64,000 nucleotides of DNA, from positions 207,009-271,008 of the forward strand of contig JAEZKA010000076.1 of assembly GCA_023436225.1 (NCBI GenBank), written 5' to 3'. Source of the DNA: Bacillota bacterium (GTDB lineage Bacteria > Bacillota > Clostridia > Lachnospirales > Lachnospiraceae). Positions within the stretch are counted from its first letter, which is position 1, and each line of letters opens with the position of its first letter. Both the position numbers and the translations under genes were made by a program. This document shows positions 8,155 through 16,924 of the stretch, piece by piece. A model generated the notes under the pieces. It worked only from the letters and a program-made list of their open reading frames with translations, was not told the origin of the DNA and did no database searches.

Positions 8155-9072
8155 TCATATAATCCGAAGCAGCTCCACAATCCAACGCATCGGACTGACA
8201 AGGCTCAACGCTCGAAGTAATCCGGGCATAGCCTCTACTGCTACGAAGGTGCCTCCCAGAATAGCAAAGATTCCTGCCATGGAGGAAGCGATAATATTAG
8301 CTGATATCTCACTCTTACTGAGTGTGCAGATTGTGATTGCATAAATACCACTCATTACTGTAATCGCGGAGGTAATTAGTAATGCCTTCGTAATACTTAA
8401 TGAAAAGTCTGGCTGTAGAAGCGATAAGGAGCTGATACATAACAATACCTGAACAAATGTAAGAAGTAGGGTATGAAAGAAATACCCTAATAAATAGTCC
8501 AACTGATGATATCCGGTGGATAGATATCGAAGCATAATCCCACTATCACGATCACGTATTAAGGCTGAGGCAAGCACAGTTGCAAAGACCATAAACAAGG
8601 ATAGCACCATTGTGATAGAACGTTCCGTGATTGATAATCCAGGAGCTTTAAAGCCGCTCAAATTAAGGGGGCTTCTATCGTTAATCATCTTTAATACGGC
8701 ATCATTCAGCAACTGCTGCCGTTCCTCAGACTGATAACTGATGATCTGCACCTCCTCTATGGATGCAGCGCTTCGATTATCCAAAATCAAATGAAATCTT
8801 CCCATCATCAGGTCAGTATTGATACTCCCTGCATCAGCCAACGCATAGGAGCTTCCCTCTGATTGGTCCAATAACCGATATATCTCCTCTTGAATTTTCT
8901 TATTGGATTCTCTCTGAGATTCTAATATCCCAATACGAAGGCTTACACGATCAAACCTTATCAGACCGAATAAGCAACAAAGGAGGATTGGTAAAAGGAA
9001 GGTTACAGCAAAAAGTGTTCTATGTCTAATACTTCTCTTTAGATTATTTTTCATAACCAGGTAGATCCCCAT
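8155..9072 (-). CDS. ABC-2 type transporter permease, C-terminus lost by frameshift
   Basis: The permease has one N-terminal membrane helix, a roughly 130-residue external loop and then several helices, the ABC2_membrane_3 pattern. The chosen start (ATG 9072) has AAGGAGGA and overlaps the preceding permease by 29 bases. The reading frame stops right after SPMRWIVELLRII. One frame over, with no gap, the next 39 codons read DILRDLNVIFKVIIMIFTGM and on through a hydrophobic run to a stop at 8037. That is what the missing last helix should look like. One extra base or two lost bases in an ATATAT tract at 8155-8162 would explain it. The transporter may therefore be impaired, or the frame may be recovered by slippage. 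Confidence 0.8.
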   Translation of the reverse strand: MGIYLVMKNNLKRSIRHRTLFAVTFLLPILLCCLFGLIRFDRVSLRIGILESQRESNKKIQEEIYRLLDQSEGSSYALADAGSINTDLMMGRFHLILDNRSAASIEEVQIISYQSEERQQLLNDAVLKMINDRSPLNLSGFKAPGLSITERSITMVLSLFMVFATVLASALIRDRDSGIMLRYLSTGYHQLDYLLGYFFHTLLLTFVQVLLCISSLSLLQPDFSLSITKALLITSAITVMSGIYAITICTLSKSEISANIIASSMAGIFAILGGTFVAVEAMPGLLRALSLVSPMRWIVELLRII

Positions 9073-9811
9073 GAATATATTCCTCCTTCTTAAAGAGCAC
9101 AATTGCAAGTATTGTAAAACCAACACCGATCAGAACATTGATCAGAGTAAGCTTCCATAATAAAGAGATATTGTTATCATAAATATAATGGAACAAGCTG
9201 CGATTCATCCAGGTCAAGGGAGACATTCTTACCACGAAGGCTACCCCCTCCTTCAAGGTACCAAAGGGATAGAATACCCCTGCCAAAATCGATGCCAGTA
9301 TGATTGGAATATTCATGAGATTCTTAAAGAATATAAAGTTCTTCAATCCAAACCCGATAAATAAACCCATGGCACATACCGCAAAGGTTTCTGATGCCAG
9401 TAGTAAAAATATCGGTACAAGCTTATCACCGACAGGTAGTCGAAATAGAAGTATGGAGAATAACAATACAATCAGATTACAACAGCTGATTATAAGACTC
9501 AAGGATATAAGCTTAGTAAGTATGATTTGCGTTCGGTTAATCGGTGAGAACAGAAATCGAATTGCAGTCTTACGATAAGCCTCGTCCTTACCTGTATAAG
9601 CTGCACTGATGAGAGCCAGAGCAATGCAAAAGGGTAGTAAGACCACGCTGTAATAATGATATCCAGTAAAGGCTTTTCCATAGCTTTCGGAGGTAAGATA
9701 ACCAAGGAGAATTATCATAATTATCGGGAAGATGATATTATATCCGATTAGAAAGCTGTCCTTACTTCTTCTCTTAAAGTCCTGTATAAAAAGCTTTATT
9801 AATATACTCAT
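9044..9811 (-). CDS. ABC-2 type transporter permease
   Basis: This 255-residue membrane protein has six predicted hydrophobic segments and the ABC-2 permease layout (FKRRSKDSFLIGYNIIFPI at the N-terminus, a conserved SPLTWMNRSLF near the last third). It forms an exporter with the ATPase four bases upstream and the second permease that overlaps its 3' end. The group resembles two-permease ABC-2 exporters, often for peptides, antibiotics or lipids. The cargo is unknown. A PadR-type operator upstream of the ATPase suggests induction by a ligand. Confidence 0.85.
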   Translation of the reverse strand: MSILIKLFIQDFKRRSKDSFLIGYNIIFPIIMIILLGYLTSESYGKAFTGYHYYSVVLLPFCIALALISAAYTGKDEAYRKTAIRFLFSPINRTQIILTKLISLSLIISCCNLIVLLFSILLFRLPVGDKLVPIFLLLASETFAVCAMGLFIGFGLKNFIFFKNLMNIPIILASILAGVFYPFGTLKEGVAFVVRMSPLTWMNRSLFHYIYDNNISLLWKLTLINVLIGVGFTILAIVLFKKEEYIHGDLPGYEK

Positions 9812-9814
9812 AGC

Positions 9815-10573
9815 TTATGCTCCCTCCCCATCACGCAACTGTGTGCCTGTAAGCATTAAGAATATGTCCTCTAAGCCTTCGCAGCCTCTCTCTTTATACT
9901 TTTGTTTCAGTATCTCCTTATCCATATCCTCAATTAATACACCATGATCGATGATTATGATACGAGAACAGAGAGCCTCAATCTCCTCCATATAATGTGA
10001 GACGTAGAGGATGGTGGTACCTTTCTCATTTAATCTTCTGATCGACTCCATGATATGATTTCTGGACTGTGGATCAATTCCAACCGTAGGTTCATCCATG
10101 ATTAGCAGCTTTGGTGTATGGGCTATGGAACAGGCTATATTAAGCCTCCTCCTCATTCCACCGGAATACTTTGACGGTAGATCCTTTCTCCTATCCCATA
10201 GGCTTACGAACTCCAAAGCCTCTCTCGTCCTTTTCTTAAGCTCCTGCCCTGAATATCCGTAAAGGGAGCAGAAGAACTTCACATTATCATAGGCACTGAT
10301 ATCTTCATAAACTGCGATATCCTGAGGTACCACACCGATGGATCTCTTAAAGAGGAGAATCTCTTCCTTTGTCCTGCGTCCTTCATATAAAATCTCTCCC
10401 TCATCCATCGTCTCTACCTCGATGATCATCTTAATGGTGGTACTCTTACCAGCCCCGTTCGGTCCAAGAAAGCCTAGTATCTCCCCCTCATTAATGTGTA
10501 GCTTAAGCCCATTTACTACCTTCTTAACCCCATAGGCTTTGGATAAATTCTTTACCTCGAGTAATGTACTCAT
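9815..10573 (-). CDS. ABC-2 exporter ATPase
   Basis: The 252-residue ATP-binding subunit drives the two permeases encoded next. It has Walker A GPNGAGKST, the signature SGGMRRRL, Walker B LLIMDEPTVGID and the switch His in YVSHYMEE. The start has AAGGAGGAATTGAA before ATG. This is the first gene of the exporter operon; a perfect palindrome matching the PadR promoter sites lies about 116 bases upstream. Confidence 0.92.
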   Translation of the reverse strand: MSTLLEVKNLSKAYGVKKVVNGLKLHINEGEILGFLGPNGAGKSTTIKMIIEVETMDEGEILYEGRRTKEEILLFKRSIGVVPQDIAVYEDISAYDNVKFFCSLYGYSGQELKKRTREALEFVSLWDRRKDLPSKYSGGMRRRLNIACSIAHTPKLLIMDEPTVGIDPQSRNHIMESIRRLNEKGTTILYVSHYMEEIEALCSRIIIIDHGVLIEDMDKEILKQKYKERGCEGLEDIFLMLTGTQLRDGEGA

Positions 10574-10688
10574 TTCAATTCCTCCTTTTAGATATTCATA
10601 TTTCTAGATCTTCTAATTTGATTGGTGCCAATAAATTAATTCATTATAATACAATATATAATATATGAATCAATTTATCCTATATTGC

Positions 10689-10706
10689 ATATCCAATGTT
10701 GGATAT
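10689..10706. promoter_or_regulatory. palindromic operator, probable PadR site
   Basis: ATATCCAATGTTGGATAT has perfect 8-bp arms around a 2-bp centre. The same pattern, ATATCCAA-N2-TTGGATAT with a few mismatches, occurs twice in the promoter of the padR gene at 12806-12846. Downstream on the minus strand there is a weak promoter-like TTGATT and TATAAT. The site is upstream of the exporter ATPase. Confidence 0.7.
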
Positions 10707-10809
10707 TGGTATTTTATAAAGTTCTCCGCAAAGAGCGGAAAACTTAAATTAACTTTATTTATTTTTAGTTGAAGTCCTCTCATCTGATTATAGAGAAGAA
10801 TTATATCGC

Positions 10810-11865
10810 TTAGAAAATTATCTTATTTTTCCATTGGTTTTTCGCTATATATAATTTTTTATCAGAAGAGGATATAATGTCTGTTACATCATCACCTTGG
10901 TGAATCTCTTCTACTCCACCACTAATTGTAACGTGAACCTCATCATCAAATATATGCTTTTCGACTACTTCACGTATACGCTCTGCAATAGTATATGCCT
11001 CTGTAAGTGTTGTATCAGCCAGAATTACCATAAACTCTTCTCCGCCATACCTACCAGCTACATCAATATCTCTTATATTAGCTTTAATCATAGAGGCAAT
11101 ATCTGAAAGGATCTTGTCACCATATAAATGTCCCATCGTATCATTGATCTTCTTAAAATTATCGACATCAAAAATTGCTACGCAAAATGTTTTGTTTGTT
11201 CGAATAAAATCATTAATACTTTTCTTTAATGCTTCAATAAGAAATCGGTGATTACTCAAACCAGTTAATCCATCTGTCGATGATTGTAATTGCAGGAGCT
11301 TATTCTGCTTTTCAAGCTGTATCATTAATTCTTTCTTCTCCGTTACATCAAATACGATACCGGCTAAAAGTAGCGGTTTTCCGTCTTCATCATATTGAGT
11401 AATTCTGCCACGATCATAATAGCACTTATAATCTCCGGCTTTTGTACGGATACGATATTCTACTTCATAAACAGCTGCGTTACCATGCAAATGTCTCATC
11501 ATGGCTTCCATCGCCTTTTGGTAATCATCCGGGTGGAGCATATCGGTAAAAAACTGATAATTAACACTCTCCGGTACTTCATCCATGTTATAGCCTAATG
11601 TGGTTATTTTAAGTGGATTAAAAGTGACTGTATTGGATTTCACATTCCAGTACCAATGACCCAGATTACCGGTCCAGGAAAAATCAAGTCCGATCATTTG
11701 GTTTTTCTCTTCCATGAGTTGTTGGTTTAATAATCGCTCCTCATCTAATTTCTGTTGTATTTCCTGTTTTTCTTTTCTCAGTATCTCAATTTGCACAGAA
11801 AGATTGTTTATCTTTTCTTGAAGGTGCTCATGATGCCACGTCTCTTGTTTCATAAAGTATTTCAT
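10810..11865 (-). CDS. diguanylate cyclase with PAS sensor domain
   Basis: The 351-residue soluble protein should make cyclic di-GMP. Residues 1-60 are a coiled coil, a PAS/PAC domain follows (about 60-185, ending FDVTEKKELM), and the GGDEF domain fills the rest. The active site is RYGGEEF, with an RDID inhibitory I-site five residues upstream, so product feedback is likely. No membrane segment is seen, so the PAS domain must sense a cytoplasmic signal. It has its own spacing from the exporter and from PadR. A second possible start is ATG 11853, better spaced from AGGGAG. Confidence 0.9.
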   Translation of the reverse strand: MKYFMKQETWHHEHLQEKINNLSVQIEILRKEKQEIQQKLDEERLLNQQLMEEKNQMIGLDFSWTGNLGHWYWNVKSNTVTFNPLKITTLGYNMDEVPESVNYQFFTDMLHPDDYQKAMEAMMRHLHGNAAVYEVEYRIRTKAGDYKCYYDRGRITQYDEDGKPLLLAGIVFDVTEKKELMIQLEKQNKLLQLQSSTDGLTGLSNHRFLIEALKKSINDFIRTNKTFCVAIFDVDNFKKINDTMGHLYGDKILSDIASMIKANIRDIDVAGRYGGEEFMVILADTTLTEAYTIAERIREVVEKHIFDDEVHVTISGGVEEIHQGDDVTDIISSSDKKLYIAKNQWKNKIIF

Positions 11866-11945
11866 CTCCCTGCTAGACCGATAATATATCTGCTAATACT
11901 TATTCCAATAAATCTCTATCCATCCTATAAAATGCGATAGATCCC

Positions 11946-12677
11946 CTACTTCTTGACCTTAATCTGATTCTCAAGCTGATGAATGATTTTATCCAGATTC
12001 ACCACTGCATTCTCAGGATCCTTCAAAATCTCATTCTTAAGCTTTAATGCGTATTGGAGCCGTTGCTCCTCCTCTGAGATTGGACTCTTCTCCTCCATCT
12101 GATCAAAATCAATGGTCTTGATAATCTGTTCTGTCCCCCTACTGGCTTCGATATAATAGTCAAGGTTTGCAAGCAGCTCCTCATGCCATTGGATCTGATA
12201 ATTTAGACTATCAATGGACATCTGAAAGCTCAATCGATTCAGAGCCGGTACACTGTCATCCACCTTAATAGAATACCACTGCTCCCAATATTCCTTCTGC
12301 TCCTTGAGCTTACCAATATGATTATTAATAATCTTCGGCAGCTCCTCCCGGCTTAAGGTACTGAGCATGGGGTCCGTAAAGAACTTCATGGAGCCAATAT
12401 TTGAAATCGGTTTATCCAGCTCCTCTGCCATAGCACGGTGCAGCTCCTCTCTACCGGCACTCGTAATCTCATAGATTTTACGAACTCTGGATCCGGTGCG
12501 TTCTTCCCGTAGCACCTGAATATATTGACCCTTCTCAAGCTTGGTTAAGGCATAATAGATAGAGCCCGACTGGATCTTAGTCCATTGATCCACATTGGAG
12601 ACCTGAAGGAACTTCTGTATCTCATATCCATGGGTTGGCTTCAAATTCAAATAATATAAGATAAATGCGCTGATCAT
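11946..12677 (-). CDS. PadR-family transcriptional repressor
   Basis: The 243-residue protein has the PadR winged helix at residues 1-85 (LKPTHGYEIQKFL and SGSIYYALTKLEKG) and a long C-terminal helical region of the Vir_act_alpha_C type for dimerisation. The start has GAGGAGGATTCG before ATG. Its promoter holds two copies of the palindrome ATATCCAA-N2-TTGGATAT, one exactly in the -35/-10 spacer and one over the start site, so it is almost certainly autorepressed. A third copy lies before the ABC-2 exporter operon, the likely target. The ligand is unknown. Confidence 0.92.
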   Translation of the reverse strand: MISAFILYYLNLKPTHGYEIQKFLQVSNVDQWTKIQSGSIYYALTKLEKGQYIQVLREERTGSRVRKIYEITSAGREELHRAMAEELDKPISNIGSMKFFTDPMLSTLSREELPKIINNHIGKLKEQKEYWEQWYSIKVDDSVPALNRLSFQMSIDSLNYQIQWHEELLANLDYYIEASRGTEQIIKTIDFDQMEEKSPISEEEQRLQYALKLKNEILKDPENAVVNLDKIIHQLENQIKVKK

Positions 12678-12805
12678 CGAATCCTCCTCTTATCCTTATA
12701 ACGAACTACAGCCTCATAAATTATATTATCGGTAAATGAGGGATGCTTTTGTTGATAATATATTACATCTATTAATCTTTAAGATGTTTCTTATCACATA
12801 TAGAA

Positions 12806-12852
12806 ATATCCAACATTGAGTATATTATATAATCAACGTTGGATAATGTCAA
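12806..12852 (-). promoter_or_regulatory. padR promoter with two operators
   Basis: On the minus strand TTGACA (12852-12847) and TATAAT (12829-12824) are 17 bases apart, both perfect. One operator (12829-12846) fills the spacer; a second (12806-12825) covers the start-site region. Both resemble ATATCCAA-N2-TTGGATAT. Confidence 0.85.
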
Positions 12853-12930
12853 TATAAACGGTTATATAATAAAATTATAAACAATTTTGATCTTCATGAC
12901 CTAAATCATGCGAAATCACTCCCCAAAGCT

Positions 12931-14229
12931 TTATTCATTCTGATCATCCGGAAGTGAACACAGTATCGACATGGCAGCTCTGAATTGCTGCCGATATATC
13001 TCTTGTTCCTTTGAAACCAGATAATTCATGGTGATTGCCATAGTATCCTCTAGTGTAACAACTCCAATAATCCTCTTAGCATTAGGAATAATCGGAGCGA
13101 CAAACTTTAAATCTTCGATACGATAGCTACCATAGGTACTCGGAATTCCCAGTCTGGTAAGGTTAGTGATTCCCATTCCTCTTGGATTACCGTTATATCG
13201 GAACATATCGCTGAAGCTCTCCGCTATCTTATCCTGATAATCTGCATAGGTATTAAAATAGATGGAGTCCAAAATAGTCGGTTCCACTTTACTCATAAAC
13301 TCAAGTACAAAGTATTTCTTCTTTATATTTTTCAATTTCTTATACAATTGCACTTGAATGGCAGCTGCATTCTTCCAGAAGGAGACATCTTTTATCGGGT
13401 CAAATTCAATGGAGATTCCACTAGCAAAGTTACCCATTCCTTCATAACCCTCCGGTCGAATGGTGACTGCATAACCGGATTCCTTCTCTGTCTTGATCGC
13501 TAGGAGAAAGGCTGTAGCAATTGCCGTATTAATCGTGATATTATGAGTGCGGCATACCTCCTGCAGCCTGGCTAGGGTATCTCCTGAGATCACAAAGTCC
13601 TCAACTGCGGTTTGATGCTTATCCCAATAACGATGAAACATTGACAAGAATTCCTCGTAACGAAATACTCTTTTCTTCTTATTCCATTGCTTATTCCCCC
13701 AACGTACTAAGAGCCTAACATGGGGTTTTAACCTGGCTGCTTTGGGAATATCCTTTTCTGTACATACTCTGATTGGCATTTTCTGTATACTGAGCTCTGG
13801 ATTACCAAGTGCAGTCATAATGTCTCGGAGCAAATAAGTGATTGCTATGCCATCACCACACAGATGGTGGGCTATCACAATCAGCTGGATGTTCTCTTCC
13901 TTTCGCAGGATAAAGAAACGAACCAGTTCTCCGTGTACAAAGTCAAAGGCTATCCTCTCCTGTTCGTAGATTAGCTTCTTCCAATCCTCATCTTCGTAGC
14001 TTTCCAACAATTCTATCCTAACAAGCGCTTCTGATATCGGCTCGTAATAACCTTCTCCCTCTTCGTTCAGAACGACTCTGCTGCGAAAGATATCATGCTT
14101 ATCCACACCCTTTCTGATCGCCGTCTTAAGCTCTTCAATATTCGGATTGCCACCTACCGTAAATACCATTACTATATTAATTGCCGGTGCGTAATAATGG
14201 ATACGCTCAGTCAATAATCGATGCTCCAC
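12931..14229 (-). CDS. stand-alone condensation-domain acyltransferase
   Basis: The protein (about 432 residues) has the chloramphenicol-acetyltransferase-like fold shared by peptide-synthetase condensation domains, PapA and wax-ester-type acyltransferases. The active-site motif HHLCGDG (HHxxxDG) is intact near residue 130. No adenylation or carrier domain is attached and none is adjacent. The best start is GTG 14229, seven bases after GGGAGG; upstream TTG codons are badly spaced. No signal peptide is seen. Acyl donor and acceptor are unknown. Alcohol acetyltransferase-like and peptide-bond-forming roles are both possible. Confidence 0.75.
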   Translation of the reverse strand: MEHRLLTERIHYYAPAINIVMVFTVGGNPNIEELKTAIRKGVDKHDIFRSRVVLNEEGEGYYEPISEALVRIELLESYEDEDWKKLIYEQERIAFDFVHGELVRFFILRKEENIQLIVIAHHLCGDGIAITYLLRDIMTALGNPELSIQKMPIRVCTEKDIPKAARLKPHVRLLVRWGNKQWNKKKRVFRYEEFLSMFHRYWDKHQTAVEDFVISGDTLARLQEVCRTHNITINTAIATAFLLAIKTEKESGYAVTIRPEGYEGMGNFASGISIEFDPIKDVSFWKNAAAIQVQLYKKLKNIKKKYFVLEFMSKVEPTILDSIYFNTYADYQDKIAESFSDMFRYNGNPRGMGITNLTRLGIPSTYGSYRIEDLKFVAPIIPNAKRIIGVVTLEDTMAITMNYLVSKEQEIYRQQFRAAMSILCSLPDDQNE

Positions 14230-14358
14230 AACCAAACCTCCCAACTGATATGAATCTTTCTATGATTACTAAACATGCCTGTATTTGTGTTAGTCTGTGC
14301 CAAGGATGACGTAGGAACAAACTTCTATAGATAGAAACTCCTAAGTTTGTAATTTGCT

Positions 14359-15036
14359 TCACATTTTTATGCGCTTCTTCAATCTAGCAGAATCATTAAG
14401 ATGAACGATTTGATGTCTGGTGATCGGCATCTGAAGAATTCCGGCCACCGTCTTCCTCCCCCAGAAATCCAACAGCCAGACAGCATCTGGGTGTTCTGAT
14501 ACTCCACCGACTCTCACAATTGCTCCGATACCCTCTTGCGATACCTTACGCTTCATATCCTCAGGCTTTAAGGCTTCGATAATCTCCTTGGTCCGTCTTC
14601 CAACCGAATTCCGATACTCATATAAGGCTTCTTTGTCTACTTCATTACTGAAACTGAGAATTTCTTCATCGGTCATAGCATTGCCGGTATCGGTGACCTT
14701 CGTATGTAGCTTTTCATGCCATTCCTGATCTAGTATCTGATCCCGACCCGCTATCAGATAATTGGCAGTTAGATCCTCAATCCTTGTAATATGCCAGATA
14801 TTCCAAGCCACCGTATCATCTTTAATCGTAGGCATCGTTCGAAATGCCTTATCTGTAAGTCCTTCCCATATCTCATCCATGATTGTCTCAGAAGCTTCTC
14901 CATATACCTGCTTACTATGTACCATAGAATGCATCCGCAGCAGTAGCTTCTGTATCTCCATGAAATGCTCCTTTTTTGACATAAGCTCCTTCAACCTCGC
15001 TTGTAACGGATTCCAATCCCTTCCTGGTTGAAACAT
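14359..15036 (-). CDS. DinB/YfiT-like four-helix protein
   Basis: The protein (about 225 residues) looks like a DinB-superfamily putative metalloenzyme. WNIWHITRIEDLTANYL matches the helix that provides the first metal-binding His, and TRHQIVHLNDS near the C-terminus gives the closing HxxxH pair. Such proteins are often thiol-dependent transferases or hydrolases, but the substrate here is unknown. I chose ATG 15036 (preceded by GGTGGAGGT); a TTG at 15048 is the alternative. It lies 129 bases upstream of the condensation-domain gene on the same strand. Confidence 0.65.
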   Translation of the reverse strand: MFQPGRDWNPLQARLKELMSKKEHFMEIQKLLLRMHSMVHSKQVYGEASETIMDEIWEGLTDKAFRTMPTIKDDTVAWNIWHITRIEDLTANYLIAGRDQILDQEWHEKLHTKVTDTGNAMTDEEILSFSNEVDKEALYEYRNSVGRRTKEIIEALKPEDMKRKVSQEGIGAIVRVGGVSEHPDAVWLLDFWGRKTVAGILQMPITRHQIVHLNDSARLKKRIKM

Positions 15037-15280
15037 ACCTCCACCCAACCTTTCTTATCTTTACCAATGTGAATCGTATTAACATAAATCCAACGCTCTT
15101 CGGTTACAGCGCAACCTCCAGTTCCCGGATGAATACAACTTCTGTTATTAATTCCGACATTAACACCAGATTATACCTTTTTTCATTATTTGTAAATCGA
15201 ATATTTCATTAACTTTTTTGATTAATAGAGGGTCGCAACACTACAGGGCTGTTATTTATTATGTATCGTTACATAGAAAA

Positions 15281-15317
15281 GATAACAGCATCCCATACTC
15301 TGAGGGATGCTGTTATC
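15281..15317 (-). terminator. terminator after the alcohol dehydrogenase
   Basis: GATAACAGCATCCC and GGGATGCTGTTATC make a perfect 14-bp stem; on the minus strand a TTTTC tail follows. The rest of the 385-base gap 15037-15421 holds nothing else I can support. Confidence 0.8.
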
Positions 15318-15421
15318 CTTTCCTGTTCATATGAATATGTTTCCGGTACCTCTGAATCAGAAGAACTGGCTACATAATAATCAACCTCCGTTCAGCGTAC
15401 ACACGGGGTATCACCACATAC

Positions 15422-16549
15422 TCAAGGCTTTAGGATAACCTTGATGCAATTATCTTCTTTTTTATCAAAAATTTCGTATGCATGCGAACCCTGATCCAAC
15501 GTTAGAATATGAGTAATAATATCCGTAGGATCATACTTCTTCTCCTTAATCATTTTCAAAATAAGATCCACATAGACCTGCACCGGGCATTGTCCCATTT
15601 TGAGTGTGATGTTTTTCGCAAAGAAATCACCAAGCGGAAACATATTATATCTTGTTCCATAGACTCCTACAAATACTACAGTGCCTCCCTTACGAACTGC
15701 CTGCGTTGTTATCTCAATGGCTGATTTGGAGCCTCCCTGAAGCTTTAAGACCGTCTCAATCTTCTCTAAGGTTGTCATCTTTCCGTCTACCCCGACACAG
15801 TCCAGAACCACATCGGCACCACCATCGGTCAGACTATGCAGCATCTCACCGGTATCCTCATGTTCCTCCAGATTTACAGTCTCAACTCCGTAGCTTCTGG
15901 CATGTGCCAGCCGATATTCAATATAGTCCACCGCAATAATTCTCTTGGCTCCTGCCAGGATGACCCATTTGATTGCTGATAGACCAATGGGGCCACAACC
16001 AAGAATAACTACCGTGTCTCCTTTTTTCACCCCTCCGATATCGACACCCCAATAGGAGGTAGGAAGTACATCGGTCAGAAACAATACCTGCTCATCGGAC
16101 AATTCCTCCGGGATGACCTTCGGTCCCACATTGGCATACGGAACCCTGAGATACTCAGCTTGTCCGCCGTCATACCCTCCATAGGTATCACCATAACCAA
16201 AGATGGCACCGATTTCTCCATGTTCATTGGAATTATCACACTGACTGAAAAGATTATGCTCACAGTACCAGCAATGACCGCAGGCAATCGGAAAGGGAAC
16301 AATTACACGATCACCCTTCTTCACCTTTGTTACCTCCGGACCTGCCTCCTCCACAATACCCATGGTCTCATGCCCCAGAATAAAGCCCTTCTTCATATTC
16401 GGAACCATTCCGTGAATCAAATGTAAATCAGAACCACAGATAGCAGTAGATGTAACCTTTACAATTATGTCATCAGCCTTTTGAAGCTTTGGATCCTGGA
16501 CCTGTGCTACCTGAACTTTCTTAATACCTTCATATACTAATGCTTTCAT
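15422..16549 (-). CDS. zinc-dependent alcohol dehydrogenase, MDR family
   Basis: The 375-residue medium-chain dehydrogenase resembles glutathione-independent formaldehyde dehydrogenase-like and threonine dehydrogenase-like proteins. The catalytic zinc ligands are Cys in TAICGSDLH, and His-Glu in LGHETMG; the structural zinc uses CGHCWYCEHNLFSQC. The Rossmann motif is VVILGCGPIGLSAI. The start is taken at ATG 16549 (ATGATG after AAAGGGAG; the first ATG at 16552 is too close). Electron partner and substrate are not clear. It stands alone, flanked by terminators. Confidence 0.9.
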   Translation of the reverse strand: MKALVYEGIKKVQVAQVQDPKLQKADDIIVKVTSTAICGSDLHLIHGMVPNMKKGFILGHETMGIVEEAGPEVTKVKKGDRVIVPFPIACGHCWYCEHNLFSQCDNSNEHGEIGAIFGYGDTYGGYDGGQAEYLRVPYANVGPKVIPEELSDEQVLFLTDVLPTSYWGVDIGGVKKGDTVVILGCGPIGLSAIKWVILAGAKRIIAVDYIEYRLAHARSYGVETVNLEEHEDTGEMLHSLTDGGADVVLDCVGVDGKMTTLEKIETVLKLQGGSKSAIEITTQAVRKGGTVVFVGVYGTRYNMFPLGDFFAKNITLKMGQCPVQVYVDLILKMIKEKKYDPTDIITHILTLDQGSHAYEIFDKKEDNCIKVILKP

Positions 16550-16630
16550 CATTATCTCCCTTTCAAAAAACAGAATCACAGAATGATTAATATTAGCGTT
16601 TCCAAAGGAGATGCAAATATTCAGACATAA

Positions 16631-16697
16631 AAATCCCGATAGAAAAGAAACCGTCCTTTATTTAAAATCAAAAAGGGTTCATTTTATATCGGGGTTT
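16631..16697 (-). terminator. long-loop hairpin after the lipoprotein gene, possible terminator
   Basis: AAATCCCGATA (16631-16641) pairs with TATCGGGGTTT (16687-16697) with one G-U pair; the minus-strand tail is TTTTTA. The loop is about 45 bases, so terminator function is less certain. Confidence 0.5.
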
Positions 16698-16792
16698 ATT
16701 CATGACAAGTGAATTGGTTTACCAATTCATCTTGTTTGTACGTGAGCAAATATGAAAATGCAATCCTCTTACTATAATGTCTGTAAAGAGTC

Positions 16793-16825
16793 ATCGGAGA
16801 AGCACGCATAGCGTACTTCCCCGAT
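16793..16825. terminator. hairpin after the lipoprotein gene
   Basis: ATCGGAGAAGCACGC and GCGTACTTCCCCGAT form a near-perfect stem with a 3-base loop, 100 bases past the lipoprotein stop. There is no clear U run, so it may stabilise a 3' end rather than terminate. Nothing else is seen in 16550-16924. Confidence 0.5.
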
Positions 16826-16924
16826 TTCCAATCATGATGATAGAAAGTTCACAAAACGTACCTTCCGTCGTTATTATTTAATACTAATTTCAGGACAGAT
16901 ACATCATGGAGTATTCCTCCACTC

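Noticed and set aside
10810..12677. c-di-GMP riboswitch near the diguanylate cyclase
   Set aside because: I could not find the GEMM core (GCACAGGGCAAACC-like and tetraloop-receptor parts) in the nearby gaps.
12717..12745. CGGTAAATGAG shared with the terminator at 5979-6023
   Set aside because: The match is only about 11 bases without the opposing arm, so chance is likely.
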